In this document: positions 15,626-27,000 of the stretch, in pieces
Layout of the letters: each line of letters opens with the position of its first letter
Position numbering within the stretch: position 1 is the stretch's first letter
Notes under the pieces: generated by a model
Told to the model about the DNA's origin: nothing
The model's input: the letters and a program-made list of their open reading frames with translations, nothing else
Database searches by the model: none
Source of the DNA: Streptomyces sp. CBMA123
Lineage (GTDB): Bacteria; Actinomycetota; Actinomycetes; Streptomycetales; Streptomycetaceae
Length of the DNA stretch: 47,217 nucleotides
NCBI RefSeq assembly: GCF_014596465.1
Contig: NZ_MECK01000390.1
Span: 1 to 47,217 of the forward strand
Reading direction: 5' to 3'
Position numbers and translations under genes: made by a program

Positions 15626-16360
15626 GTGAGTAGTGGATATGCTCTCCTGTTGGAATCTGTGACAAAAACCTACGGTTCCGGCCGCAATGTGGTCACAGCC
15701 TTGAATGACGTGACGATCGGCGTGCGGCGGGGAACATTCGTCGCGATCATGGGCCCCTCCGGCTCGGGCAAGAGCACGTTCCTGCACTGCTCGGCCGGTC
15801 TCGACCAACCCACGGCGGGCGGCGTGACCCTGGGCGACACCCGCCTGGCCGGGCTGAACGAGGAGCAGCTCACCGAGATGCGACGGGAACGGGTCGGGTT
15901 CGTCTTCCAGGCGTACAACCTGCTCGACTCGCTCACCATCGCCGACAACGTGGGCCTGCCCTTCCGGCTGGCCGGCGAGCCCGTCCCCACCGACCGGGTG
16001 CGTGCCGCGCTGGCGAACGTCGGGCTCGACGACATGGGCGACCGCTACCCCGGGCAACTGTCGGGCGGTCAGCGGCAGCGGGTGGCCATCGCCCGGGCCC
16101 TCATCACGGGACCTGACGTGATCTTCGCCGACGAGCCCACGGGTGCGCTCGACACACGTACCGGCAGGCAGGTCCTGCAACTGCTGCGGGGGGTCGTGGA
16201 CCGGACCGGCCAGACCGTGGTGATGGTGACCCATGACCCGGTCGCCGCCTCGCACGCGGACTCGGTGACCTTCCTGGCCGACGGCCGGCTGGCCGGCGAA
16301 CTCGTCGGGCCGACGCCGGAACTGGTGGCCGACCGGATGACCAGGCTGGGTGAGTGGTGA
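15626..16360 (+). CDS. ABC transporter ATPase, MacB/LolD type
   Basis: 244 aa, GTG start preceded by a GGGAAAGGG site. All nucleotide-binding motifs are intact: Walker A GPSGSGKST at 43-51, Q-loop VFQAYNLLDSL, signature LSGGQRQR, Walker B VIFADEPTGALD and the switch VTHD. This is the LolD/MacB/BceA family, which powers FtsX-type permeases. The overlapping permease gene (GTGA) completes a two-gene exporter. It probably exports or gives immunity to the peptide product. Contrast the degenerate ATPase at 36594-37235. Confidence 0.93.
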   Translation: MSSGYALLLESVTKTYGSGRNVVTALNDVTIGVRRGTFVAIMGPSGSGKSTFLHCSAGLDQPTAGGVTLGDTRLAGLNEEQLTEMRRERVGFVFQAYNLLDSLTIADNVGLPFRLAGEPVPTDRVRAALANVGLDDMGDRYPGQLSGGQRQRVAIARALITGPDVIFADEPTGALDTRTGRQVLQLLRGVVDRTGQTVVMVTHDPVAASHADSVTFLADGRLAGELVGPTPELVADRMTRLGEW

Positions 16361-18945
16361 GCCGCAGAAAGAAGGCCGAGCCGGCGGATCCGCCGGCGGC
16401 CCAGAAGGCCAAGAAGAAGATCCGCACCCTCTCGCGGCAGAACCTCTCGCTGGCCTGGAGCACGATTCGCGGCCGCAAGGGCGGCTTCGCGGCGGTGCTG
16501 GTCGCCGTCGCGGTCGGCTCCGCCGTGATCACCGCCTGCGGGGTGCTGCTGGAGACCGGGATCAGCTCGGGAGTCCCGGCCGAGCGCTACCACCAGGCAG
16601 CCGTGGTCGCCGGCGGCTACCAGGCCATGCCCGTCGACGGCGACACCGACCCGAGGCTCTCCGAACGGGTCAGGCTGCCCGCCGACACGGTCGCGAAGGT
16701 CGCCGCGGTCCAGGGCGTCCAGTCCGCGGTCGGGGACGTCAGCGTCAGTCTGACCGTCCTCAGGAAGGGCTCCGTCCTGGACGGTCCGCCCGTGTACGGG
16801 CACGGCTGGTCCGCCTCGGTGCTGGCGCCGTTCACGCTGCGCTCGGGCGCCCGGCCGCAGGCGACCGACGATGTCGTGCTCGACAGCGACCTCGCCCAGC
16901 GGGCCGGGGTCGCCCCCGGAGACACCGTCACGCTGGTGACCGGGTCGACACCGCAGTCGTACCGGGTCAGCGGCGTCGCCGCGCCCGCGGCCTCGCTCGA
17001 CCGGCAGTCCGCGGTCTTCTTCACCGACGACCGGGCGGCGCAGCTCTACGGCACGTCGGACACGATCGACGCGGTCGGTGTGCTGGCCGCGAACGGAACC
17101 GACGCGGACACCCTCGCCGACCGGATCAAGAAGGCCGTGCCCGGCGTGGTCACCTCCACCGGCGACGACCGCAGCGACGTCGAGACGCTCGACGTCGGGC
17201 AGATGCGGTCGTTCGTCATCGAGGTGGCCAGTGCGTTCGGCGCCACCATGATCCTGCTGGTGATCATCGTGGTCTCCGGCACGCTGGCCCTGTCGGTGCA
17301 GCAGCGCCGCCGTGAGCTGGCCCTGCTGCGGGCCGTCGGCGCCACCCCCCGGCAGGTGCTGCGCATGATCGGCGGCGAGGCCGTGCTCGTCGGCGGGATC
17401 GGCGCCGTGCTCGGTGCCCTCCCCGGCATCCTGCTCGCCATGCTGCTGCACACCCTGTTCACGGCGGCCGGCGCGCTGCCGTCCGGGTTCTCGCTGGTGA
17501 TCACGCCGTTGCCGGTGCTGTTCTCCCTGCTGATCTGCGTCCTCGCGGCCCGGATCGGCGGCTGGCTCGCCGCCCGGCGCGCCGCGAAGGTCAGCGCCGT
17601 CGAGGCACTCGGCGACGTGGCCGTGGAACCGAAGAAGCTCGGCTGGGTCCGGCTCACGATCGGCGTGCTGCTCGTGCCCGGCGGGCTGGCCGTCGCGATC
17701 GTGCTGCCGATCGCGCTGCCCGGTGAGTCGGCCATCGACGGCGCCGCCAGCTCGGCGCTGGTCCTGGTGATCGCCATCGGCCTGCTGGGACCGAAGCTGT
17801 TCGGCGGCATCGCGGCCCTGCTCGGCCGCCGCCCGGGCGGCGTCACCCGGTTCCTCGCCATCGCCAACTCCCGGGCCCGGGCCCGTCGGCTCAGCGCCGC
17901 CACGACTCCGCTGATCATGGGCGTGACCATGGCGTCCGCACAGCTCTTCAGCGGCACGACGCTCGCCGCCACCGCGCACGACCAGGTCGTCGGCGGCGTG
18001 ATCGCCGACCACGTGGTGACCTCCGACAGCGCGGGCATCTCACCCGATCTGGCGGACGTGCTCCGGAGGGTCCCCGGCGTCCACACGGTCGGGCCGGTCG
18101 CCCGGACCTCGACGATCCTCACCTGGCCGGACGGCGACAGCATCCAGTACCGGGTCTCCACGGCGCAGGGCGTCGACCCCGCGGCCGTCCCGGACACCAT
18201 GAACCTGGACGTGCTGCGCGGCGACCTCGGCGGCCTCACCGGGGCCACGGTCGCACTCAGCCGCCTCGTCGCCGGCACGGTCGGCGCCGACGTGGGCGGC
18301 CACGTCGACGTGCACCTCGGCGACGGCACCGTCGAGAAGGCCACGGTGGTCGCGGTCTACGAGAACGGCCTCGGCTTCGGCGACGTCACGCTGCCCCACG
18401 ACGTGGTCCTCGCCCACACCACCGACCACCTCGACCAGTGGCTGATGGTGAGGTCCGACCGGGCGGCCGACCTGGGCGCGGCGCTGAAGGCGTACCCGAC
18501 GACGAGCGTGCGCGACGCCGAGGCGGTCACCGTCGCACCGACCGATTCCGCCAACGACGGGATCAGCCTCGTGCTCAACGCCGTACTGCTCGGCTATCTC
18601 GCGATCGCCGTCGTCAACACGCTGGTCATGGCGACGATCTCACGGCGGCGTGAGTTCGCCCTGCTGCGCCTGGTCGGCACCCGCACCGACCAGGTCCGGT
18701 CGATGATGCGGCAGGAGGCGGCCATCATCGTGCTCTGCGCGATCGTGGTCGGCACGATCGCCGCGCTGCCGTCGCTGATCGGGATGAGCTACGCGATCCG
18801 CCACTCGGTGTTCCCGTCCATCCCGCCCCTGATCTACCTCGGCATCGTGGTCGCGGCCGCGGCGATCGCCTGGCCCGCCGTGATGCTGCCGGCCCGGCTC
18901 GCCCTGAGGCCGGCGGCCGTGGAGGCGATCGCGCGGCCCGAGTGA
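16357..18945 (+). CDS. FtsX-family ABC transporter permease (two FtsX domains)
   Basis: 862 aa. The GTG at 16357 overlaps the ATPase stop; another GTG one codon earlier is also possible. A lysine-rich cytoplasmic start precedes a first membrane helix at about 43-66, then a large external domain. The first FtsX domain (about 285-410) carries [19 protein letters not shown] second external domain follows, and a second FtsX domain at about 735-860 carries [12 protein letters not shown]. This duplicated form is common in actinomycete antibiotic clusters. A strong terminator lies 17 bp after the stop. Confidence 0.92.
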   Translation: MSRRKKAEPADPPAAQKAKKKIRTLSRQNLSLAWSTIRGRKGGFAAVLVAVAVGSAVITACGVLLETGISSGVPAERYHQAAVVAGGYQAMPVDGDTDPRLSERVRLPADTVAKVAAVQGVQSAVGDVSVSLTVLRKGSVLDGPPVYGHGWSASVLAPFTLRSGARPQATDDVVLDSDLAQRAGVAPGDTVTLVTGSTPQSYRVSGVAAPAASLDRQSAVFFTDDRAAQLYGTSDTIDAVGVLAANGTDADTLADRIKKAVPGVVTSTGDDRSDVETLDVGQMRSFVIEVASAFGATMILLVIIVVSGTLALSVQQRRRELALLRAVGATPRQVLRMIGGEAVLVGGIGAVLGALPGILLAMLLHTLFTAAGALPSGFSLVITPLPVLFSLLICVLAARIGGWLAARRAAKVSAVEALGDVAVEPKKLGWVRLTIGVLLVPGGLAVAIVLPIALPGESAIDGAASSALVLVIAIGLLGPKLFGGIAALLGRRPGGVTRFLAIANSRARARRLSAATTPLIMGVTMASAQLFSGTTLAATAHDQVVGGVIADHVVTSDSAGISPDLADVLRRVPGVHTVGPVARTSTILTWPDGDSIQYRVSTAQGVDPAAVPDTMNLDVLRGDLGGLTGATVALSRLVAGTVGADVGGHVDVHLGDGTVEKATVVAVYENGLGFGDVTLPHDVVLAHTTDHLDQWLMVRSDRAADLGAALKAYPTTSVRDAEAVTVAPTDSANDGISLVLNAVLLGYLAIAVVNTLVMATISRRREFALLRLVGTRTDQVRSMMRQEAAIIVLCAIVVGTIAALPSLIGMSYAIRHSVFPSIPPLIYLGIVVAAAAIAWPAVMLPARLALRPAAVEAIARPE

Positions 18946-18962
18946 CGTACGAGCGCCGGCGC

Positions 18963-18994
18963 GGGTGAGGCGTGGCTTCGGCCACGCCTCACCC
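18963..18994 (+). terminator. Intrinsic terminator of the ABC exporter operon
   Basis: A perfect 14-bp stem (18963-18976 with 18981-18994) is closed by a TTCG tetraloop and followed by gttttc. This is a textbook rho-independent terminator, so NRPS-A needs its own promoter in 18995-19161. Confidence 0.93.
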
Positions 18995-19029
18995 GTTTTC
19001 GCGCGTCCCCCGCCGGGCCTCCACCAGGA

Positions 19030-19076
19030 GGGCACTTTCCGCACCGTTCAAGCGGGCAGTTTCCTCACCGCTCAAG
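19030..19076 (+). repeat. Two tandem 23-bp motif copies upstream of NRPS-A
   Basis: 19030-19052 and 19054-19076 are direct repeats with a 24-bp period. Shared bases run GGGCA, any base, TTTCC, any base, CACCG, any base, TCAAG, with only three differences. They lie between the exporter terminator and the NRPS-A start, 86 bp before it, where an activator or repressor of the assembly line would bind. A related copy precedes the mannosyltransferase gene (41014-41036) and a weaker one the tailoring operon (15277-15299). Confidence 0.7.
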
Positions 19077-19161
19077 AACGTGGAGCCGGTGCGCCTGCGC
19101 AGGCCAAGCTCGACCGTCGGAAGATCCGCGCGCCACGCGTGTCTCTAGCGGAAGGCCGAGC

Positions 19162-22100
19162 ATGTCCCACGGTTTTGACAACGCACCCGCCGCCCCGGGG
19201 AACCGGGCCGTCCACCACGTCGTAGCCGCGCACGCCCGGCGGGACCCGGGCGCGCCCGCGGTCGTCGATGCCGAGAGGACGCTCACCTACGGCGAGTTGG
19301 ACGAGCGCGCCAACCACCTGGCCCACCTCCTCGTCGCCGCCGGGGCGAGCGCCGAGTCACGGGTCGGCATGCTCATGGGCCGCTCGGGCCACTCGCCGGA
19401 GACCGTCGTCGCCATGCTCGCCGTGCTCAAGGCGGGCGCCGTCTACGTGCCGCTGCACGAGAGCCACCCCGACGACCGGATCCGCTGGACGCTCGCCGAG
19501 ACCGACGCGGTCGTGCTGATCGCCGACGGGTCGACCGCCGGCCGGGCGGCGACCGCCGGGCCGCCCGTGCTCGTCGTGGACGGGGCGGACACCGGCCGAC
19601 GCCCCGACGCCCCGCGGGTGGGAGTCGACGAGGAGCAACTCGCCTACCTCATCCACACCTCGGGCTCGACCGGCAGCCCCAAGGGCGTGGCCATCACCCA
19701 CCGCAACATCACGGCGCTGGCCCGGGACCGCCGCATGCGCGCCGCCTTCGGCCGCAGCGCGCTGTTCAACGCGCCGCTCGCGTTCGACGCCTCCACGTAC
19801 GAGGTCTGGCTGCCGCTGCTCAACGGGGGCCGGGTCGTCATCGGGCCCGCGGAGCTGACCGCGCCGGGGCTGGCCGGGCTCATCGCCGAGCACCGCCTCG
19901 ACGCGGTCTTCCTGACCTCCTCGCTGTTCCGGCTCTTCGCGGAGGAGCGACCCGGCTGCTTCGCGGGGCTGCGCGAGGTGTGGGCCGGCGGCGAGGCGCC
20001 GTCGGCGGCCGCCATCGAGGGGATGCGACGTGCTTGCCCCGACACCGACTTCGTCAACGGCTACGGCCCGACCGAGTGCACGGTGTTCGCCACCACGCAC
20101 CGGATCACGTCGGACGACGTGCGCGTCCGGGCCACCGTGATCGGCACCGCCCTGGACGACACCGAGGCGTACGTGCTCGACGAGCGGCTGCGGGCCGTCG
20201 CGCCGGGCGGTGCCGGCGAACTGTACCTGGCGGGCGAAGGCACCGGCCGCGGCTACTTCGGGCGCCCCGCGCTGACCGCCGAGCGCTTCGTCGCCGACCC
20301 GTTCACCCCCGGCAGCCGCCTCTACCGCACCGGCGACCGGGTGCGCCTGACCGAGGACGGGCTCATCGAGTTCCTCGGCCGTGCCGACCACCAGGTCAAG
20401 ATCCGCGGGTTCCGGATCGAACCGGGCGAGATCGAGGCGGCGTTGCGGGACTGCCCCGGCGTCACCGAGGCCGTCGTGGTGGTGCGGGAGAGCGGTCCGA
20501 CGCGCAGCATCGTCGGGTACCCGACGGGGCCGAGTCCGCTCGCCGAGCGCGCGCTGCTCGACCGGCTGGCCGAACGCCTGCCGGGCTACATGGTGCCCGC
20601 GCGCATCGTCTGGATGGACCGGCTGCCGGTCAACGCCAACGGCAAGGTGGACCGGCCCGCGCTCCCCGAGCCCCCGGCCGACGGCGCCGGGGCGTACCGC
20701 GCACCGCGGACGGACACCGAGCGCGAACTCGCCACGATCTGGGCCGAGGCGCTCGGCGTCGAACGGGTCGGTGTGACGGACGACTTCTTCGCCCTCGGCG
20801 GAGACTCCGTGCTCACCATGAAGATCGTCGCCCGGGCGCGGGCCAGGGGGCTCGTGCTGAGCACCGCCGACGTCTTCGCCCACCCGACGGTCGAGGCGCT
20901 GGCCGGCACGGCGGCGCCGCTCGACGAAGGCCCGGCAGCGCCGACCGGGTCACAGCCGAACGGGTCGCCGCGGGCGGGCAGTTACCCGCTGACCTCGATG
21001 CAGAGCGGCATGCTCTTCGACAGCCTGATGCTCGACGACCCGGCGCTGCACCTGGTGCGGTTCGTCGTCCGGCTCGGCGACGTCACCGACCCCGCCCGGC
21101 TCGGCCGGGCCTGGCAGGACGCCACCGAACGACACGCGGTGCTCCGGACCGAGCTGCGCTGGGCCGACGTCGAGGAGCCCGTGCAGGTCGTCCGGGACGA
21201 GGTCACCCTGCCGGTGACCCAACTCGACTGGAGCGCCCTGCCGGAGGCGGAGCACCCCCGGCGGCTGCGGGAACTGCTCGACGCCGACCGCGCCGCCGGC
21301 GTCGACCTCACCCGGGCGCCGCTGAGCCGGGTCACGATCGTGCGGCTCGGCCCGGACTCCGTCGAACTCGTCTGGACGATGCACCACGTGCTCACCGACG
21401 GCTGGAGCGCCGCGGAGCTGCTGCAGGACGTGCTCGACGGGTACCGCGGCGAGCCGGTGCGCTCGCGCCCGCCGTTCCGGGACTTCGTCCACTGGCTCGC
21501 GGGCCAGGACCTGGCCGCCGCCGACGACTACTGGCGTGGCCGGATGGCCGGCTTCACGAGTCCGGTCGCCGTGCCCGGCGACCACCTGCCGCCCGACGGC
21601 CACCGGCCCACGGCCAGGCGGTTCGTGCAGGTCACGGTGCCGGCGGAGACGGCCGCCCGGGTCTGCGCTTACGCGCGGCGCACCGGGCTGACCACCAACA
21701 CGCTGGTCCAGGGGGCGTGGGCGATCCTGCTGGCGCGGCTGAGCGGCGAGCGTGACGTCTGCTTCGGCACCAGCATGTCGGTGCGGCCGGCGGACCTGCC
21801 CGGCGTCGAGTCGATGGTCGGCATGATGATCAACACCCAGCCCGTCCGGGTCCGGGTGGCCGACGACGAGGAGCCCCGGACCTGGCTGACGGAGCTCCAG
21901 CACGAGCAGGTCGCGGCACGGGAGTTCGGGTACGCCCCGCTGAACCGGGTGCAGTCCTTCGCCGACGTGGCGCCCGGCGCCGCGCTGTTCCACACGGCCG
22001 TGGTCTTCCAGAACTATCCGTTCGACCGGACCGCGGTCCGCGCGTTCGACGTCGAGTTCGCCACCAACTACCCCCTGGCACTGAGCGTGTTCCCCGACGA

Positions 22101-24081
22101 GTCGCTGGTGATGCGACTGCTCTACGACGAGACGATCTTCGAGTCGGCCACCGTCGAGCGGGTCGCCGCGCGGCTGATCACGGTGCTGGACGGGTTGGCC
22201 GGCGGGTCCGCGCCCAGCGTCGGCGACGTGACCGTGCTGACCGACGCCGAGCGGGAACTCGTCCTCGGCGGATGGAGCGTGGCCGCTCCCTCCGAGTACT
22301 CCATCGAGCGGCGGATGCACCGGCTCATCAGCGAGCGCGCCGCCCGCCGGCCGGACACCGTCGCGATCGAACGCGGCGAGGAGCGGCTCACCTACGCGGA
22401 GGTCGAGGAGCGCGCCAACCGGCTCGCCCACCACCTGGTCGGCCTCGGCATCGGCCCGGACGTGCTGGTCGGTGTGTCCGTCGAGCGCGGCCCGGACCTG
22501 GTCGTCGGCGTCCTCGGCACGCTCAAGGCCGGCGGCGCCTACGTGCCGATCGACCCCGACCACCCGGCCGAGCGCGCCGCCGCGATCCTGGCGGAGGCGC
22601 GCCCGGCGGTGGTGCTCACCCACGCCCGCCACCGCGACCTCTTCGCCGGCACGAGCACCCCGCTCGTCCTGCTCGACCAGGACTGGCCGGCCGTCGCCAC
22701 CCGGCCGGCGACGGCGCCGCCCGACCGCGGCGGCCCGCGCGATCTGGTGTACACCGTCTACACCTCGGGCTCGACCGGAAAGCCCAAGGGCACCATGGTC
22801 GAGCACCGGTCCATGGTCAACACCGTCGAGGCGGTCATCCCGCTGCACGTGCGCCCCGGCAGCCGGATCTACCAGCTCTCCCCGATGAGCTTCGACGCCG
22901 CCTCGCTCGTCCTGCTGAGCACGCTCGCGGGCGGCGCCACCCTGGTCGCCCCGGTGACCGCCGGGACGTACAGCGGCGCCGAACTGATCGAGCGACTGCG
23001 GGAGTCCGACGTCACCGCGGTCACCGGGCCGCCGACCGTCCTGCCGGTGCTCGACCCGGCGGAGCTGCCGAACCTCGAATCCATCCTGTGCGGCGGCGAG
23101 GTCCTCACCCCGGACCTCGCCGAGGCGTGGTCACCCGGCCGCCGGCTGCTCAACGGATACGGCCCCAGCGAATGCGCGGTCGCCGCGACGCTGTTCGCCG
23201 CGGAGCCCGGCGTCCGGTACGACAACGTCCCGATCGGCAGGCCGATCCCCAACACCAGCGCCTACCTGCTCGACGACCGGCTGCGCCCCGTGCCGCCCGG
23301 CGTCACGGGGGAGCTCTACCTCGGCGGCGCCGGCGTCGGCCGCGGTTACGTCGGCCGGCCGGACCTGACCGCCGAGCGCTTCGTGGCCGATCCGTTCGGT
23401 GCGCCGGGGGCCCGGCTGTACCGCACCGGCGACCTGGCCCGCTGGAACCCGGACGGCACGCTGGAGTTCGCCGGCCGGGCGGACGACCAGGTCAAGATCC
23501 GCGGCTTCCGGGTGGAGCCGCGCGAGGTCGAGAACGTGCTGCTGCGGCACGAGGCGGTGGCCGAGGCCGCGGTCGTCGTCCAGGCCGACGGGGCCGGCAA
23601 GCGGCTCGTCGCGTACGTGGTGCCGTGCGCCGAGGTGCCCGCCGCGGACGAGCTGCGCGCACACGTCGCCCGGTACGTGCCCGCCTACATGGTTCCGGCC
23701 GCCGTGGTGTCGATGACGGCGCTGCCGATCAACCGCAACGGCAAGCTCGACCGGACGGCGCTGCCCGTGCCGAGACCCCGTTCGGACGAGGAGTCGTACG
23801 TGGCGCCGGCCAACCCGACCGAGGAGGCCGTCTGCCGGATCTGGGGCGAGGTGCTGGACCAGCCCCGGGTGGGCGCGCGCGACAGCTTCTTCGACCTCGG
23901 GGGCGACTCGATCAACGCGATCCGGCTGGCCGTCCGGATGCGCACCGCGTTCGGTGTGCCGGTCTCCCCGAGGGACCTGTTCGAGCACCGCCAGGTGAGC
24001 GACCTCGCCGGGGTCGTCCAGCAGCGGATCCTCACGAGCCTGGCCGCCCTCTCCAGCGCCGAAGCGCCCGGCCGGATCTGA
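19162..24081 (+). CDS. NRPS-A, two modules: A-T-C-A-T
   Basis: 1639 aa, ATG with GGAAGG upstream. Domain order: A1 (about 25-520; [25 protein letters not shown]), T1 (carrier Ser549 in LGGDSV), C (about 595-1025; HHVLTDG at 741-747), A2 (about 1055-1545; [16 protein letters not shown]) and T2 (Ser1583 in LGGDSI). There is no starter C domain, so module 1 loads the first residue. The C domain begins [12 protein letters not shown], the wording typical of domains that accept a D-residue donor, yet module 1 has no epimerase. Specificity positions by hand alignment to GrsA: A1 D-A-Y-F-W-G-G-V, A2 D-A-L-T-L-G-G-V. Neither matches a code I can name with confidence. NRPS-B starts 17 bp downstream. 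Confidence 0.93.
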   Translation: MSHGFDNAPAAPGNRAVHHVVAAHARRDPGAPAVVDAERTLTYGELDERANHLAHLLVAAGASAESRVGMLMGRSGHSPETVVAMLAVLKAGAVYVPLHESHPDDRIRWTLAETDAVVLIADGSTAGRAATAGPPVLVVDGADTGRRPDAPRVGVDEEQLAYLIHTSGSTGSPKGVAITHRNITALARDRRMRAAFGRSALFNAPLAFDASTYEVWLPLLNGGRVVIGPAELTAPGLAGLIAEHRLDAVFLTSSLFRLFAEERPGCFAGLREVWAGGEAPSAAAIEGMRRACPDTDFVNGYGPTECTVFATTHRITSDDVRVRATVIGTALDDTEAYVLDERLRAVAPGGAGELYLAGEGTGRGYFGRPALTAERFVADPFTPGSRLYRTGDRVRLTEDGLIEFLGRADHQVKIRGFRIEPGEIEAALRDCPGVTEAVVVVRESGPTRSIVGYPTGPSPLAERALLDRLAERLPGYMVPARIVWMDRLPVNANGKVDRPALPEPPADGAGAYRAPRTDTERELATIWAEALGVERVGVTDDFFALGGDSVLTMKIVARARARGLVLSTADVFAHPTVEALAGTAAPLDEGPAAPTGSQPNGSPRAGSYPLTSMQSGMLFDSLMLDDPALHLVRFVVRLGDVTDPARLGRAWQDATERHAVLRTELRWADVEEPVQVVRDEVTLPVTQLDWSALPEAEHPRRLRELLDADRAAGVDLTRAPLSRVTIVRLGPDSVELVWTMHHVLTDGWSAAELLQDVLDGYRGEPVRSRPPFRDFVHWLAGQDLAAADDYWRGRMAGFTSPVAVPGDHLPPDGHRPTARRFVQVTVPAETAARVCAYARRTGLTTNTLVQGAWAILLARLSGERDVCFGTSMSVRPADLPGVESMVGMMINTQPVRVRVADDEEPRTWLTELQHEQVAAREFGYAPLNRVQSFADVAPGAALFHTAVVFQNYPFDRTAVRAFDVEFATNYPLALSVFPDESLVMRLLYDETIFESATVERVAARLITVLDGLAGGSAPSVGDVTVLTDAERELVLGGWSVAAPSEYSIERRMHRLISERAARRPDTVAIERGEERLTYAEVEERANRLAHHLVGLGIGPDVLVGVSVERGPDLVVGVLGTLKAGGAYVPIDPDHPAERAAAILAEARPAVVLTHARHRDLFAGTSTPLVLLDQDWPAVATRPATAPPDRGGPRDLVYTVYTSGSTGKPKGTMVEHRSMVNTVEAVIPLHVRPGSRIYQLSPMSFDAASLVLLSTLAGGATLVAPVTAGTYSGAELIERLRESDVTAVTGPPTVLPVLDPAELPNLESILCGGEVLTPDLAEAWSPGRRLLNGYGPSECAVAATLFAAEPGVRYDNVPIGRPIPNTSAYLLDDRLRPVPPGVTGELYLGGAGVGRGYVGRPDLTAERFVADPFGAPGARLYRTGDLARWNPDGTLEFAGRADDQVKIRGFRVEPREVENVLLRHEAVAEAAVVVQADGAGKRLVAYVVPCAEVPAADELRAHVARYVPAYMVPAAVVSMTALPINRNGKLDRTALPVPRPRSDEESYVAPANPTEEAVCRIWGEVLDQPRVGARDSFFDLGGDSINAIRLAVRMRTAFGVPVSPRDLFEHRQVSDLAGVVQQRILTSLAALSSAEAPGRI

Positions 24082-24098
24082 CCCAGGAAGGAACGCAG

Positions 24099-27000
24099 AT
24101 GACCCAGTCCGACGAGATGCTCGCCTCCGTACCGGCCCACCTGCGGGCGGAGCTGCTGCGCCGCCTCGCCGGCGAGTCCGCGCCCGTGGACCGGCCGATC
24201 CCCGCCGCCCCCCGCGACGGCCTGCCGCCGATGTCGTCGGCACAGGAACGGCTTTGGTTCCTGGCCGAGTTGGAACCGGACAGCCCGGAGTACAACGCGC
24301 TGCGCGCGCTGCGGCTGCGCGGCGAGCTCGACGCCGCGGCGCTCGGTGCCGCGCTCGACCAGGTCGTGCGCCGGCACGAGACGCTGCGCACCACGTTCGA
24401 CGCGCTCGACGGCCGCGGCGTCCAGGTCGTGCACGAGCACACCGTCCGGTCGCTGCCCACCGTCGACGTGTCAGGGCCCGACGCCGCGCTCGCGGTCGAG
24501 CGCTTCCTCACGGCGGAGATGAACACCCCGTTCGACCTGCGCCGCGGACCGCTGCTGCGGGCCACCCTGCTGCGCGTGGACGCCCACGAGCACGTGCTCG
24601 TGCTGGCCATGCACCACATCGTCTGCGACGGCTGGTCGACCGGGCGGCTGCTCGCCGAGCTGGCCGCCGGCTACGCCGCGGGCACCGGCGGCGGCGCCGC
24701 GTCCCTGCCCGCACTGCCCGTGCAGTTCGCCGACTTCGCCGTCTGGGAGCGCGAACGGTCCGGCGCGCTCGACGAACAGCTGGGGTACTGGCGCGACCGG
24801 CTCGCCGGGATGCGCACGACCGACCTGCCCACCGACCGGCCGCGGCCGCCGGTGCGGACGTCCGCCGGCGCGATGCTGGCGGTGCAGATCCCCGCCGATG
24901 TGCTGGGCCGGCTGCGGGAGTTGAGCCGTGGGCGGGACGCGACGCTGTTCATGGCCCTGGTCACGGTCACCAAGGTGCTGCTGGCCCGGTACTGCGGCGA
25001 ACCCGACGCCGCGGTCGGCACGGTCACCCTGGGCCGGGCGCGGCCCGAGCTGGAGAACCTGATCGGCTTCTTCATCAACACGGTGGTGCTGCGCACCCGG
25101 GTGGAGGAGTCGCTGTCGTTCACGGAACTGCTCGGCCGGGTGCGCACCGGCCTGCTGGAGGCGTTCGCCAACGACGAGGTCCCGTTCCAGCGCCTCGTCG
25201 ACGTGCTGCGGCCGGACCGGGACGCGTCCCGGCCGCCGCTGGTGCAGGTGATGGTCAATCTGCAGAACATGGCCGACACGCTGCCGGCCTTCCACGGGCT
25301 GGACGTCACCGAGATCCAGCCGCCGGTCGACGTCGCCAAGCTGGACCTCACGTTCGACTTCTACGAGGACGCTTCCTCGCTCGTCTGCTACCTGGAGTAC
25401 AGCACCGACCTGTTCGACCGGGCGACCGTCGAGCGGCTCGGCGGGCACCTCGTCACCCTGCTGCGCGCGGTGACCGACGAGCCCGAGGCGCCGCTCGCCG
25501 GCCTGTCCATGGTGCCGGCCGACGAACTGCGCACGCTCACCGCGGACTGGCAGGCACCGGCCGACCCGGCGCCGGACCCGCGGACCCTGCACCAGGTCTT
25601 CGACGAGCAGGCGGCCCGGACGCCCGCCGCCGTCGCGGTGAGTGACGGCAGCCGCCGGCTCACCTTCGCCGAGCTGGCCGCCCGGGCCAACCGCCTCGCG
25701 CACCACCTGGTCGAGGCCGGCGTCCGCCCGGGCGTGCTGACCGGCGTCCGCCTCGAGCGCGGGGTGGACGCGATGGTCGCGCTGCTGGCCGTGCTCAAGG
25801 CCGGTGGCGCGTTCGTGCCGCTCGACCCCGAGCACCCCGCCGGGCGGCTGGCCATGATGCTCGACGACGCCGCCGCCCCGGTGCTGATCACCGACTCGGC
25901 GACGGCGGGCGACGGCGCCCGGACCACGATCCGCCTCGACACCGACCAGGACGCGATCGCCCGCCACCCCGCCACGGCGCCCGTCACGGCCGTCGGGCCG
26001 GACGACCTCGCGTACGTCGTCTACACCTCCGGCTCGACCGGCCGCCCCAAGGGCGTGATGGTCAGCCACCGCAACGTCGGCCACATGATGCGCGCCTGGG
26101 ACGCCCGATACGACCTGACCGCACTGCGCGGCCGCTCCCTGTCGGTGTCCAGCCTCGCCGTGGACCTGTTCCTCGGCGACTTCCTGATGTCGGCGATGTA
26201 CGGCGGCGAGATGGTCATCTGCCCGGCGGAGGTGATCACCGACCCGCCCGCACTGGCCGCGCTGATCGCCGAGGTCCGCCCGCAGCTGCTGGTGACCACC
26301 CCTTCGCTGGCCAAGGCCGTCACCCAGGAGCTGTCCTGGAGCGGCCGCCGGGCGGACTCGCTGCGCGTCCTCGCGGTCGGTTCGGAAGCCTGGCTGGCCG
26401 CCGACGCGGCCGCCGTCCTGGCGTCGCTCGCCCCCGACGCCGTCGTCACCAACAACTACGGCGCCACCGAGACCACCGTGGACTCCACCACGTACCGGCT
26501 GCGGGCCGGCGCGCTCGGCGACACGGCGGTCGTGCCGATCGGCCGGCCGCTGAGCGGCACCCGCACGTACGTGCTCGACTCCCGGCTGCGTCCCGTTCCC
26601 GTCGGCGTGCCCGGCGAGATCTGCATCGGCGGCGGCGGGGTGGCACAGGGGTACTGGAACCGGCCCGAGCTCACCGCGGAGCGCTTCCTCGACGATCCGT
26701 TCACCGACGGGCGGCTCTACCGCACCGGCGACATCGGACGCTGGCGGCCCGACGGCGACCTGGAGTACCTCGGCCGCGCGGACGACCAGGTCAAGGTCCG
26801 CGGCTTCCGGGTGGAGCTCGGCGAGGTCGAGGCCGCGCTGCTGCGCCACCCCGGCGTCGCGGCGGCCGCCGCCGCGGTGCGACCCGACCCGGCCGGCCGC
26901 GACCGGCTCGTCGGCTACCTGGTCGCGGACGCCGTCGCGCCCACCCTCACCGAGCTGCGCGCGTTCCTCGCCGGGATCGTGCCCGACCCGGCCGTACCCT

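Noticed and set aside
22272..24098. Extending NRPS-B upstream to the first start of its open frame
   Set aside because: That stretch lies fully inside NRPS-A in another frame and translates to Arg/Pro-rich noise. The ATG at 24099 has a good ribosome-binding site and begins a normal C domain.
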